A stretch of 64,000 nucleotides of DNA from Astragalus membranaceus (taxonomy: Eukaryota; Streptophyta; Magnoliopsida; Fabales; Fabaceae): NCBI GenBank assembly GCA_039519185.1, contig CM076848.1:189470628-189534627 (forward strand). The letters run 5' to 3'. Under the pieces are notes generated by a model, which worked only from the letters and a program-made list of their open reading frames with translations, ran no database searches and was not told the origin of the DNA. Shown here one piece after another: positions 20,582-31,359 of this stretch. Both the position numbers and the translations under genes were made by a program. How positions within the stretch are numbered: the first letter of the stretch is position 1; each line of letters starts with the position of its first letter.

Positions 20582-20785
20582 AAATCAACTTGTTTAGCCC
20601 ACTGGTCGGGCTGCCCTGAACTACGTAGTGGGGGTCGCTCCGATTTGCTCCCGGGTTCGATTCCCGCCCACGTTAAAAAGACGTGTTGGCCAGCGAAATC
20701 CTTGCCGCAAGTAGCGAGCTGAGATTAGTCCTTCGTTGAAAGCGTTGGGACACTCAGTGAGTAGCCAGCAATGGTCCGAATCAAA
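20582..20785 (+). mobile_element. tRNA-derived SINE, second family
   Basis: Box A-like TTAGCCCACTGGTCGG and perfect box B GGTTCGATTCC (20654-20664). It is flanked by a 13-bp target duplication AATTAGTCACTAT / AATTAGCCACTAT (20569-20581, 20786-20798) with one mismatch. The tail is short and A-rich. Confidence 0.8.
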
Positions 20786-20959
20786 AATTAGCCACTATCT
20801 ATTGTCAAAAAAATAATTTTAAAAAAACTTTAACCCCTACCAAAAAGTTACAAAATAACTACTAAAACTAATCAATTTAACTACTTTTGTTAAAATCAAT
20901 CAATTTAACCGCTATAAAAAATTACCAAATAAGTATTTTATAATTACTGAAAAAGAGTA

Positions 20960-22145
20960 AAATGCCAACGGAAGTGCCAACGAGAGCACAATGGGAGTGG
21001 CAACGAGAATGCCAACGGGAGAGGCAACAGGAGTGGCAACGATAGAGGGACAAGAAAGTGAGGGACAAAAAACTGATTGAAAACTGCGATCAGAAGCTGC
21101 AACTGAGGCAGCAAAAGGACAAAAAACAGCAAATTTTAAAACCAACTTTTTTTTTCAGTTAATCTTTTCATAAAAATCACTTTTTTGTCAGTTTTTTTTT
21201 GCTAAAAACATAATTTTTTAAAACTGTTTATAGAATTTTTTCAAACTACTAAAATTAATGAACTTAACTACTACCAATTGTCAAAAAAAAAACCATACCT
21301 CTAACAATAGTTTCAAAATTATTTATTCCAAAAAAATAAATTATTTAATTAATATTACACTCAATAATTAAATAATTTAAAATTTACTATTTACTATAAT
21401 CTCTCTATTAAAAAACTACTAAAATCAATCAATTTTTCATGTAATAAATAAAATCAATCAATTTAACCACTAACAATTGTAATATTAAATCATCTAGAAA
21501 AAAAGGGGAAAACATGTGGCAACGGGAGCGGCAACGAGAGACTGACAACGAGATCGGCAACGAGAGCAGCAACGGGAGTGCCAACAAGAGAGGAAACGAG
21601 AGCGCCAACGAGAGTGCCAACAAGAGAGGGAACGAGAGCGACGGGGCTGCATATTTTACCTTTTACTCCATTATTAATATTATAATAAGATACCGATTTT
21701 GTTTTAACTTTTTGCAACACTATTATTTTAGTAAATTCACCGCTGAAAGACAAAATTTGCCACACAACGAGAGATGCGAGACTGGCAATGGAATCGACAA
21801 CGAGAGCGACAACATGAGCAGGAGTGGGAACGAGAGAGGCAATGAGAGCGCCAACGTGGATGCATATTTTAAAAAATCTTATTTCCTTTTTTCTTCATTT
21901 TTACTCCTCCATCTAAAATTTATTATTTACTATAATCTCTCTATTAAAACTATTAAAATCAATCAATTTAACCACTAAAAATTATAAAAATACAACGTTA
22001 GCCACTACCAAACTTTACAAAATAACTTATTTATAATTAAACGAATATTATTTAATTAATATTAAATTGTATAGAATTCAAAGTGGCAACGAGTGAGGTA
22101 ACGAGGGTGCCTACGGGAGTGCCAACGGGAGGGCCAACGAGGATG
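20960..22145 (+). repeat. CAACGAGAG-type repeat blocks separated by AT-rich spacers
   Basis: Four blocks (about 20965-21060, 21515-21645, 21765-21860, 22083-22145) consist of irregular 9-12-bp units such as GGCAACGAGAGC and GCCAACGGGAGT. Three blocks end in a GATGCATATTTT-like motif. Spacers share AATCAATCAATTTAACCACTA. Long ORFs on both strands here are products of the repeat. Confidence 0.8.
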
Positions 22146-22362
22146 CAAATATATTATTATGGATCAATGTAATTTTGATTGTCAATCTTCTTTATTTTCT
22201 TCGACTCAATATAATTTTCATTTGTATCTTATATGACATTATACCTATCTTTTTCCACTTTGAATTTTAAATCATACATTTTTGACATTGTTCACAACTT
22301 ATGGTTCTTTTTCAAATTACTATTATGACTCCATAGCAATACACCAACCATACAATATCAAG

Positions 22363-22390
22363 CGTGCGTATGCACGGGTAAAATACCTGT
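22363..22390 (+). other. Hairpin next to TA tract (possible Helitron end, diverged)
   Basis: CGTGC-GTAT-GCACG hairpin followed by GGTAAAATACCTG and a TA run. It corresponds in place to 7626-7655, and the GGTAAAATACCTG part also occurs at 3400-3412 beside copy A. Confidence 0.4.
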
Positions 22391-22398
22391 ATATATAT

Positions 22399-22744
22399 CA
22401 ATGTTTTAAAAACCGGACCGGACCGGCCGGTTCTACTGGTTGAACCGGGAACCAGACCCCCGGCCGGTTGGTTCAACCCCATTTGAACCGCCCAGAACCG
22501 GATCGAACCGGGGAAGAACCGGGTTGAACCGCGGTTCAACCGCTTTGAACCGGAAACCGAACCGGATTGAACCGCCCGAAATACATTTTTTTATTTTTAA
22601 ATTTACTTTTTTCTCCAAAATTTAATATTTTTTATTTTTTATTTAATAAATTACTCATCCGGTTCAACCATTGTTGAACCGGTTGAACCGATTGAACCAT
22701 GAACCGGAGGTCTCACCGGTTCGATCTCCGGTCCGGTTTTAAAA

Positions 22745-22746
<2 letters not shown>
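22399..22746. mobile_element. Foldback MITE rich in GGTTCAACCGG
   Basis: Ends are inverted copies of TTTTAAAAACCGGACCGG. The interior contains many GAACCGG/CCGGTTC palindromes around an AT-rich centre. It splits the TA tract that precedes copy C of the 340-bp repeat. Superfamily not determined. Confidence 0.7.

Positions 22747-22818
<72 letters not shown>
22747..22818. repeat. TA microsatellite
   Basis: About 34 TA units followed by AATAATAATA. Confidence 0.95.
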
Positions 22819-22821
<3 letters not shown>

Positions 22822-22839
22822 ATAATAATAATATAATCG

Positions 22840-23212
22840 ATGAACCCAATCATACCCAGACACAAACAAAATCAATCAGGGAATCGTGTATACGTGTTAG
22901 TTGGGATTTCTACAAGTGAATGCAAGTATCCAATGGGTGTAAGGATAAAAGAGTAAATGCAAATATAATGTGAGGTTTGTTATGGACTTATGGTTCTAGC
23001 ATTGTAACCGGATAGTTAAAGTCACCGTACGGACAAATAACTTCTTGTCTCATCACGTGTTTATAGGCGACAAAATAGATATGACTGGAAGTACAAAGTT
23101 AATTTAAAACAAGAATAAAAAATTGAATACCTTATAGTAACAATTTTAAAAATGTTGCTATTTTTTTTCTTAAAAAGCTTGTCCGTTCTGAACAAATAGT
23201 AGTTAGTACTGA
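22840..23212 (+). repeat. 340-bp dispersed repeat, copy C
   Basis: Same unit as copies A and B. It lacks the SINE present in B and so shows the empty site (CTGAACAAATAGTAGTTAG). 23213-23640 after it contains no recognisable feature apart from a repeated GACAAAAGTGAT. Confidence 0.85.
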
Positions 23213-23739
23213 AGAACTATTGACAAAAGTGATTTGTCGACAGAAAAAAAACTACCGACAAAAGTGATATTATCTCCCTTCTCCGTGGCCCAAGCTTATT
23301 GGTTACCTTCTATTCAATAGAAACCAAACACAAATATCAACAAAGTCCTTAGACAAGTCATGACAAATTTGGGGAGGCATCCGATAACTCTAACTCTTTG
23401 GGACTTCCCCCTAACTTTGTATATCTCTCTCTTCTAATACGTCTCTCTCATTTAAATTCTCTCAATTTCCCTCTATTTTTTCTTTTCTCTCTTATAAAAA
23501 AAAGACTAAAGTTAATAAAATGTAGAGGTTGGGAAGTTAGATGATCCATTTCCGACAAATTTGTATTCACTTTTTCTTATACTACATGTTTTCAACTCCT
23601 TGCTTTTACCGTGCATACTGTTCGAGGCTTAAATAAAAGAAAATATTTTGGCAAAAAACCAACGGTATACCAAAAAAATTAATTACCAAAATAACACTGT
23701 TTTTAGATTATTTATCAAACTAGAATACATCTAATTTTT

Positions 23740-23960
23740 AGACCAGAAGTCGGCGCCAGGGCCAACGACTTCTAGCCTGTAAACTGAGTTTTTTTAATTT
23801 CTAGTTCAGAAGTCGCCCCCCTCAAGGTGACTTATGAACTGTGTTTTTTAACTTTTTTCTATATTAATTTAAATAAGCTTAATTTAATTAATTTAGAAAA
23901 TTAATATTTAAAATTCTAATTTAATTATAAATATTATGGTGAAAAAAAATTTATATGCTA
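23740..23960. repeat. MULE left inverted repeat, two ~65-bp units
   Basis: Two palindromic AGAAGTCG...CGACTTCT-type units, then an AT-rich block shared in inverse orientation with the right end. Confidence 0.7.
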
Positions 23961-24009
23961 TATAGAAATATGGAACTAACTGTATTTATTTAATTAGTAG
24001 CACATTATA

Positions 24010-24790
24010 AAAATTGATAGAATTTGACTAGTCTAGATTGCAGTTTGGACAGTTATTTTTGTTGTGACCCTCATTTCTACAAATACCGCATCTCTTGGTG
24101 CGACTACCCCTTTATCTTTGATCTATCTCTGTACGAATACAGGTTACTGTGGACGACCCTTTTTATCTCCCCGTTTAGCTGGATCATGCTGCAGTTCTAG
24201 GCCATTAAAATCAGGTCATGACAACTCATATGACAATGGTGGGAACTTCTCAAAGTATGTATTGAAAACATATTGTATTCTGTACTGTGGCTGCACGAAT
24301 TCCATGTGATCGTAATTAACTTTTGAACATGCCGCGATCACATGGGAACAAGAATAGTGCGGTGCCTGAAATTCCCCACACTCACACGTCCTGTCTCTGA
24401 AGTTAACCACGAATGTGCCCGCATGTCTCCCACTTTGTGGACGTATAATTTCTTCCACTATGAACAATTTTTGGGCACGATCGTGAATTGTCACGTTGTG
24501 CGTGTTTGAGACAGCTCGGTTGTGATCTATTTTTTTCCATCAATTTTTCAGAGTACATAGTTCCTGACTCCAACATTGCATGTGCCTGGGTTCCCCTTTT
24601 GACAAAAGTCTCGTTCAGCCTAAAATATGAGGCCGCTATCAAAGAATGTATAGGGAGATTTGCAGCCCCTTGAACACTTTATTGATGCACTCGGCAATGT
24701 TTGTTGTCATGTGCCCCCAATGGTAACCTCCATGGCACCACTGCATCCATTGCTCGGGGTCTATGTCCTCAACCCAAGCCACCCCCATCA
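24010..24790 (-). pseudogene. MULE transposase C-terminal remnant
   Basis: The minus strand from 24790 encodes WVEDIDPEQWMQWC, HWGHMTTNIAECINKVFKG, then (after a one-base deletion near 24672) SLIAASYFRLNETFVKRG. After a one-base insertion in the A-run near 24530 comes the SWIM-type zinc finger CECGEFQAPHYSCSHVIAAC (about 24340-24400) and YRIQYVFNTYF. It ends with a CCHC knuckle CGICRNEGHNKNNC near 24045-24090. Order and motifs fit plant MULE transposases. The catalytic N-terminal portion is missing, and several stops lie between the zinc finger and the knuckle. Confidence 0.85.
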
Positions 24791-25084
24791 GGACCCACTT
24801 CATCACCAATCTTGACTTTGTAGTGATTGGCGGATTTTTGTGTCATTGAGTATGCTGAAGCACGAAAACATAATGTTGGTAAGGATGTAATAAGTAATGA
24901 AAAAAATATTAGGCTTTTTTTTATAAAAAAAATAATACTCACCCATATTGACCACGACTTTCCTTGCGTTAAATACTCACCCATATTAGGCTTTTTTTAT
25001 AGGGAAAATATGAAACCCTAAAGAGTGTCGGCAAAATCTAGGCCGTTAAATACTTACTTTTTTAATAATTTTTCGTCAGCATTT

Positions 25085-26400
25085 TGTCTAGTGTAAATGG
25101 CCCAGATTGTACCGACAGTTTAAATGACCCAGATTGCACGGACACTTTAAATGGTCCAGATTGAACTTTCCAATGGTTGCGACAATTTGAAACCCAGATT
25201 GAATTAGGTAGGGAACTATGAGTGGATGTGGTTCTTCAATGTTAACGTTTTTGTGTGTATTAATTGGATCATTAGTGGGTTGCAAAGACCTGTGAATATG
25301 TTGGTTTCTCAACAAAGCCATCTAGTATATTTTTTAGGAAGGAGTGGATTTTGTTAAGTGTTTTGGAATTTAGAAGAAGGATGAAGTGTAGGAGAGTAGT
25401 AGAAGTGATGAATTTTTAGTGTAGTAGAAGTGATGTATTTTTAGAGTTTATAAGGAGTGTATTCATGATGAAATCAAAAAATTAGGTTTGTTGAATTTTT
25501 ATGATGGAATCAAATTATTATGTTTGTTGAATTTTTATGATGGAATCAAATTATTAGGTTTGTTAAATTTTTTGGCATGGAATCAAATTATTACATTTAG
25601 GGTTTAGGTATGAAACAATTATATTTAATACTAATTTATTTTAAAAGAAATATATTTAAAGTTTGATGGCCCGGATCGCACCGACAGTTTAATGGCCCAA
25701 ATTGCACCGACAGTTTAAATAGCCCAGATTGCACCGACACTTTAAATGGCCCAGATTGCACCGACACTTTAAATGGCCCAGATTGCACTGACAGTCTGAC
25801 ACTACAAGACCTTATATTTTTTTCGGTCAAAAAATTAAATTAAATATGATAAAAATTGTCCCCTAAATGGTATAAAAATCATTTTTCTAGACACATGGTG
25901 TATCTTTTTTTATAAGTTTTTTAACTACACTTTATTTAATAAATAAATAATCGAGATTTTTTAAGTTAATGATCAAAATATAAAATAAATATACTTTTTT
26001 TATACACGTGGTCAATTTTTTAAATGGCTAGGATATTGCCGACACTAATAAATGGTTAGGATCTTGCCGACACTTATAAACGGGCAGGATCTTGCCGACA
26101 GTTATAAACGATCAGAATCTTGCCAACATATTTTATCAGGATCCAAACCACAATCTAGACTAGTCAAAATCCTTGTTATTCCAATCTCTATTCCAATTTT
26201 TGTAATGTACTGCTAATTAAATAAATATAGTTTGTTCCACCATCATAGTAGTTCAACGTTTTAATTAATCTGTATTTGTGGCAAAACATAGTAAAAAACT
26301 AATTTTTTGCACTACAAAACAAACAGTTTTTTTGGTATTTTTTTCAATGGTCTTGATGTTGCCGACACTTTTGGACGCACGAGATCTTACCGACGTTTCT
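25085..26400. repeat. Degenerate ~28-bp repeats with TTGCNCCGACA-type core
   Basis: Three clusters: 25095-25200 and 25665-25800 with AATGGCCCAGATTGCACCGA units, and 26020-26130 with AGGATCTTGCCGACACTTAT units; isolated copies occur near 26350-26400. AT-rich DNA without genes lies between them. Confidence 0.7.
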
Positions 26401-26760
26401 AAATACATTAATTTGTTCAAAAAATTTTCACCACAAATTTAATAATTAATTTAGAATTAACATTACTAATTTTCTAAATTAATTAAATTAATTAAATTAA
26501 ATTTATTTAAATTAATATAGAAGAAAAACAAAAATAAAAAAACACAGTTCAGAAGTCACCCTGGGGGAGGCGACTTTTGAACATGAAAATTAAAAAAATT
26601 TGCAAAACACAGTTCAGAAGTCGTTTCTCTAGGGGGCCACTTCTGAACATGAAAATTAAAAAAATTTGCAAAACACAGTTCAGAAGTCGTTTTCCCATTG
26701 GGCGACTTTTGAACATGAAAATTAAAAAAAATTCCAAAATCGAAGAAAATGTGATAAATT
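26400..26760. repeat. MULE right inverted repeat, three ~65-bp tandem units
   Basis: Three units of AACACAGTTCAGAAGTC...CTTYTGAACATGAAAATT, inverted relative to the left end, which has two. Confidence 0.75.
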
Positions 26761-27017
26761 TTAAAGAACTGGAAATACACCATTGAGTTAGTATAATTTA
26801 ATCTCTAAACTATAAAAAATATATTAAATAATTCCTGAATTTTTTCGATCTATCAATTTAGTTCCTAATAGACAAATAAATTGATGGGCAATAAATTTTA
26901 AGATCGTTTTTTTTGCAAATAATTTTAAGTTCGGTTTAATTGAAGAAAATGTGATAAAAAAAGACTAAGTTGATTTTTTATTGACAAAAAAAGACTAAAT
27001 TGATAAACTTTTTAAAA

Positions 27018-28041
27018 AAGGGTCAAATATGTTTTTAGTCCCTACAAGTTTGAGTCATTCTAAGTTTAATCCCTACATTAATAAAATAGGCGGTTTAGTG
27101 CTCACCTTATTTTCCTGTTTCCAATATTAGCCTCTGATGTTAATTAGAGTAACGAAAGTCTCAATCAGCACTGCCACATCAGTATTTTAGATGACATGGC
27201 ATCCACTTACTCACAAAACAAGAAAAAAATACAGAAAAAAATCCAAAAACAAATATGCACGTAGTGCTTCATCTGTTCTAGAGACAACACATCCAAGAGA
27301 GTGCAATAGGTTGCCAAATGGAGACCGGACGGCGGAGGCCACTACCTTTGTCCCTCCAAAATCCTTTCAAAGTTCGGTGTTGACATATAGCAATTAGTTG
27401 CTTTTGAAATGGACTTGAGAATATCCCATCCAGATGTATTCATGGTTTCGGTTGTCCTCTGTTTTTTATTTTTATGATCAGAATTAAAATCTGATACCGT
27501 ACCTATTTGAGGAGGTCGATTTGAATTCCAGACAAGCAGATGATTAAGTCATAAAATCTGTCTTTGAGAGGGCAACCAGAGGAAGAATGCGCAAAAAAAG
27601 AGCCAATAGCATTGTCAAGGCGCCATATGCTAAATCTAGAGGTAAATTGATTATTTGATGGGATATTAAATATGCAGTCTGTGGATTTGATAGAGGTCAT
27701 CAACAATAAACCATTCTCGAAATCAATATGGGCTTCCTCTTGTATTTGAATCGCGGTTAAAATAGATACAAAATCGAAGAAAATGGTGGCCTAAATCACT
27801 ATAACGAACCGGGTTAACTCACGGGTCAAAACAACCGTTTTCAAAAAATTGGGCAAGGAAGATGATGAACAGATATGTGGATGCCATGTCAGCTAAAGTG
27901 CTTATTAACTTCTGTTAGTCCATTTAACCCCCGAGACCAATAATGAAAACGGAAAAATAAGTTAGGGACCAAAATGCGAATATAAGGACTAAACTTAGAA
28001 TATGCCAATTTTATAGGAACAAAAAACATATTTAACCCTTA
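27018..28041. mobile_element. ~1-kb TIR element (MULE-like)
   Basis: AGGGTCAAATATGTTTTTAG at the left is mirrored at the right by the reverse complement of AAGGGTTAAATATGTTTTTT; the inverted similarity continues for about 60 bp through AGTTTAATCCCTAC. No transposase. 26791-27017 is AT-rich with nothing else. Confidence 0.65.
27503..27760 (-). pseudogene. Unidentified coding-like fragment inside TIR element
   Basis: The minus strand has an 85-codon open stretch (ends LICLSGIQIDLLK) of balanced amino-acid composition, including FTSRFSIWRLDNAIGSFFAH, inside the TIR element. It could be a captured exon (Pack-MULE situation). I recognise no domain. Confidence 0.3.
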
Positions 28042-28156
28042 AAAATACATAATTCAAGAAAAGGAGAGATGGTTTTATTAAAAAAAGTAAATAAATAAAT
28101 TGGAGATAGGGTTGAAACTTGAAAGAATCACACAGAAACTTTTGTATTCTCGTAAC

Positions 28157-28167
28157 ATATATATATA
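28157..28167 (+). promoter_or_regulatory. Candidate TATA box of FBX1
   Basis: ATATATATATA lies about 75 bases upstream of the FBX1 start codon, in an otherwise mixed-composition leader. Confidence 0.4.
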
Positions 28168-28238
28168 GGCCTTTCTCGCTGTCAAAAAGAAAATATAGGC
28201 CTTTCTCAACAACCGTTGCTTGCTAAGTAGAAGCTGAA

Positions 28239-29435
28239 ATGACGCCGGGCAACGACGCCGTTAGTTCTCAGTCCACCGGAACCCTAACATCATCTCCTTC
28301 ACTTCACGAGCTGCCCACTCTTCCGTTCGATCTCATCCCCGAAATCCTATGTAGGCTCCCTGTGAAACTCCTTCTGCAACTCAAATCCGTCTGCAAATCC
28401 TTGAAATCCCTAATTTCCGATCCCAAATTTGCCCGAAAGCACCTTCGCATGTCAACCGCGTGCCACCACCACCACCACCACCACCACCACCACCACCTCA
28501 TCGTAGCCTCTACGAACACCAAACGCGAGTTGCTTCTATGGGATTCTCCAATCTCCTCTATTTTCAGTAACGTATCTTCAACCTCTAGCGTCCCGCAGTT
28601 GCAGCTCATGTACCCGGAGACACCTCTCTACTATGGATATTCTGGTTACGTCGTTTCCTCTTGCGACGGCATTCTCTTATTCGACTTTGATTTACGTCCT
28701 CCACTTTTGTGGAACCCTTCAATTAGAAAGTTCAAGATTTTACCCCCTTTCTTAAAACCATCAAGAGGAAGACTTATTCACATAAGAAGTATTTACACCT
28801 TCGGGTATGATTATTTCATTGATAATTATAAGATTTTTGCTGTTTCTACTTACAGTGAATTTGACGTCAAAAACCAATGGAAAAATGAAGTTAGTGTTTA
28901 TACTTTGGGTTATGATTCCTGGAGAAGGATAGATGATATTCCATGTGATGGTCTCATTTTTGAAGCGGGAATATTTGTGAGTGGAACTGTTAATTGGTTG
29001 GCGTTTGTTGCTTCGGATAGTTCCTTGCCTGTCCTTGTTTCTCTTGATTTGGAGAAGGAGTCATATGGAAAACAACTTTTGACACCTGACTTGAATAAGC
29101 TTCGGTCGACTTTAGGAGTGTTGACGAATTGTTTGTGCATCTTTTCAAATAGTGATGAATTTTTAGATGTTTGGGTTATGAAAGAATATGGAATTGAAGA
29201 GTCTTGGACTAAATTGTTTAGCGTTCCTTATGTGGGAGGAGATCCTAGTTCTATTGCTTATCCCAAGGTTGTATATGTATATGAGGATGACCTAGTGTTG
29301 TTGGATTGCAAAGAGTGGAAGTTGGCTGTTTACGATTCCAGAAATGGTACTTTCAAGATTCCTAAGATTCAAAACATCAATTGTTGGATGGTGCCTAAAG
29401 TCTATGTTGAGAGTTTGATATCACCTTGTTCTTAA
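28239..29435 (+). CDS. F-box/kelch-associated protein (FBX1), intact
   Basis: 398 residues from ATG 28239 to TAA, a single uninterrupted exon. An N-terminal F-box lies at about residues 27-70 (LPFDLIPEILCRLPVKLLLQ then SVCKSLKSLIS), which would bind SKP1 in an SCF ubiquitin ligase. The rest resembles the F-box-associated domain: LLLWDSPISSIFS, CDGILLFD, LLWNPSIRKFKILPP, TFGYD, the VSVYTLG...SWRRIDD strand, GTVNWLA and WVMKEYGIEESWTKLF. The C-terminal part presumably recruits the substrate, which is unknown. Residues 76-86 are a run of histidines coded by CAC repeats, longer than in its paralogues. Paralogues are at 39906, 49718 and 61393, and the 3' flanks are also related. Start choice is supported by alignment with the MAPGNDAV start of FBX3. 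Confidence 0.93.
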   Translation: MTPGNDAVSSQSTGTLTSSPSLHELPTLPFDLIPEILCRLPVKLLLQLKSVCKSLKSLISDPKFARKHLRMSTACHHHHHHHHHHHLIVASTNTKRELLLWDSPISSIFSNVSSTSSVPQLQLMYPETPLYYGYSGYVVSSCDGILLFDFDLRPPLLWNPSIRKFKILPPFLKPSRGRLIHIRSIYTFGYDYFIDNYKIFAVSTYSEFDVKNQWKNEVSVYTLGYDSWRRIDDIPCDGLIFEAGIFVSGTVNWLAFVASDSSLPVLVSLDLEKESYGKQLLTPDLNKLRSTLGVLTNCLCIFSNSDEFLDVWVMKEYGIEESWTKLFSVPYVGGDPSSIAYPKVVYVYEDDLVLLDCKEWKLAVYDSRNGTFKIPKIQNINCWMVPKVYVESLISPCS

Positions 29436-29955
29436 TGTTAGGATGTAGATGCTATGCTATGTCACTTGAGCATGACATTCAACTGCCACATAGGTTCATT
29501 TTAGTTTGTGGTATTTATTTTATGTTTGTTCTGAATTTGATTACATGTGACTTTGTTGATCAATGTTAATGGCTGAGTTTGTTTTTTAGTGCTGTTGGTT
29601 CTCTCGTCGACATCGTGGATTATGTTTTACATAGTTCAAAATCATGCATTGCATTAGTTGTTTTGTGGTTTATGTTCTGACATTGGAGTTAGGATTTAGA
29701 GGTTATGCTAAGTCACTAATATGTTTGTAAAGTGTTTGTCAACTGCTAATTAACAGATACACATAACCACTGAATTGGAAAGAGCAATGTAGGAAAGTGT
29801 ATCCTTGTATATGAATATTTCTTGTAGATCTGCAGACCAATTTGATTTTTCGTTACTTTTATTAGTTTGATTTAAAATCTAAATTGTTTAAAGTTGTGGG
29901 CATTTCATGCTTCTTGGTGTGTGGCAACAAAAACCGTTATAAGGAACCTCATATT
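29436..29955 (+). other. 3' flank of FBX1, shared with paralogues
   Basis: Non-coding. GATGTAGATGCTATGCTATG and the following ~350 bases are related to sequences after FBX2, FBX3 and FBX4 and include CACATAACCACTGAATTGG, the empty site of the hAT element found after FBX3. Confidence 0.7.
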
Positions 29956-30200
29956 CCCGTAGATAGGGGTGTGCATGGTGCATAAACTGCACCAAACTGA
30001 ACCAAATAAATAGACCGGTTCAGTTCTCAAAACTGTTTTCGCAAAAAACCGGTTTTCATCCAAACCGGATAAAGTTCGGTTCTGAACCGGTTTCGAACTG
30101 GTTTCCACTTCCAACCCGGATTTTTGGGATCAAACCGTTTTAAAACCGGTTTCCTTTTAGTAAACCGGTTTTTGCCAAAACCGGAGTTTGATAGCACTGC
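29956..30200. mobile_element. Probable hAT-type MITE with AACCGGTTTT repeats
   Basis: Starts TAGGGGTGTGCATGG, a common hAT-type terminus, and contains many AAACCGGTTT palindromes. The matching right end is not clear. Confidence 0.4.
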
Positions 30201-30229
30201 AGAAATACTGGTTTTTTTTGGAACACTGA

Positions 30230-30269
30230 GTATCATGAGCTTTGTAGAGAAACACTGGGAAACACGAGA
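30230..30269 (+). repeat. 40-bp fragment identical to the Copia 2 leader
   Basis: GTATCATGAGCTTTGTAGAG and the next 20 bases match 31758-31797, just after the Copia 2 primer binding site. Confidence 0.85.
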
Positions 30270-30299
30270 AATATTTAGCAATCTATGCAAATAGGAATA

Positions 30300-31217
30300 G
30301 AAACAACCAACAGAAAAATACATGTGCAGAAAAATAAAAACGAACTAAATGAAGTGTAAATAGGTAACTATCCAGTTTTCCCTTATTTTCCACATTAAAG
30401 TATTTACCTAGTTGACAGCACAAACAGCAGGAACATTCATGTCAAACAAGGATGCATATATGGCTTCTTTAAGTTGTAAAGCTAAAGCCAGAGAATAATA
30501 AAATTGATAATGAAATCAATTCTTCAAAAGGCAATCAATGACTTGAAAACCTGTAGAAGTGTATTGATACATTCAAGTATTCAACAACAACACATCTTTT
30601 ACCCCACTAGGTAAGGCCATGCACAACCTATGGCACAAAGAATAGCAATTATGCACAGTAAAAACTAAATTAAATTAAAATGACATTTAAGCTCTGAACT
30701 GTCCACTATTCTACATGTCATACACACAGGCTTGTTGCAAATATAGTAATTTGAGAGGAAACCTGAGATACTAATCTAATGGTTCTGTATGTAAAATTTG
30801 AGTTGAAAGGTAAACAGCAATACATCGAGATAAAATCTTCTGTGCAATAAATAGGCAATCAGATTCGCTTGTAAAACAAAGAGATAAAATACATACTATG
30901 ACAGCTAAGGCCAAGTTGTATATTATGTTAACACTTATGTCTTTAGTTCTCAATGTACTCCTTTTTCTTTTCTTTTTAGCACCACTGAAGTAAGTCAAAA
31001 TGTAACTGACCATCATAATGACATATTGGTAAGGAAACAATAACTGGTTGTTTACTCGCTTTCATCTGCATCCTGCCGAGAAATCAACCAAAATATTAAA
31101 ATGCATCCAGGAACAACATAAAACAATTAGGTAAACACTAAAGAACATAAAACACTTATGCCTTAACCCCTGTTAAGCATGGATATTTCTCTAGAAACAA
31201 ATTAGCTAGTAGTAGAA
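30300..31217. other. Region without a recognised gene
   Basis: AT-rich. On the minus strand a good splice acceptor (TTCTCGGCAG) near 31073 leads to a six-codon end (DADESE then TAA), which could be a 3'-terminal exon, but no upstream exon was recognised. Confidence 0.3.
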
Positions 31218-31330
31218 GGGAAGCCTTGGCACAATGGTTGGAAATTGGAATTGTTATCTTATGTCTAAAAGGTCACGGGTTTAAGTAATAAAATCAGATA
31301 AACAGTATTGAAAACAACTGCCCTTTCCAC
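31218..31330 (+). mobile_element. Diverged Au-like SINE
   Basis: GAAGCCTTGGCACAATGGTT and AGGTCACGGGTTTAAGT resemble box A and box B of the plant Au SINE, with the expected spacing; the tail is diverged. Confidence 0.5.
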
Positions 31331-31359
31331 AACATGATCTTCCATAATATTCATATGCA

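Larger units (their letters stand above)
23640..26790 (-). mobile_element. Mutator-like element (MULE) with repeat-bearing inverted termini
   Basis: 23750-23960 and 26400-26760 are inverted copies of each other (AGAAGTCG...GACTTCTGAAC units followed by CTATATTAATTTAAATAA and GTGGTGAAAA). Between them lies a MULE transposase C-terminal coding remnant on the minus strand. Outer ends are approximate and no 9-bp target duplication was found. Confidence 0.7.

Noticed and set aside
20591..20665. tRNA gene
   Set aside because: Box A and B are present, but no cloverleaf could be made, and a target duplication marks it as a SINE.
21490..21978. Overlapping ORFs on both strands (Asn/Glu/Ser-rich versus Leu/Val/Ala-rich)
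   Set aside because: Explained by the CAACGAGAG repeat units; no start context or domain.
25798..25830. CACTACAAGA as a CACTA 5' end
   Set aside because: No subterminal array follows on the right side and no matching inverted end was found; kept only as a remark in the MULE repeat finding.
28304..28609. Minus-strand ORF with an 11-Trp run
   Set aside because: Antisense of the CAC repeat in FBX1.
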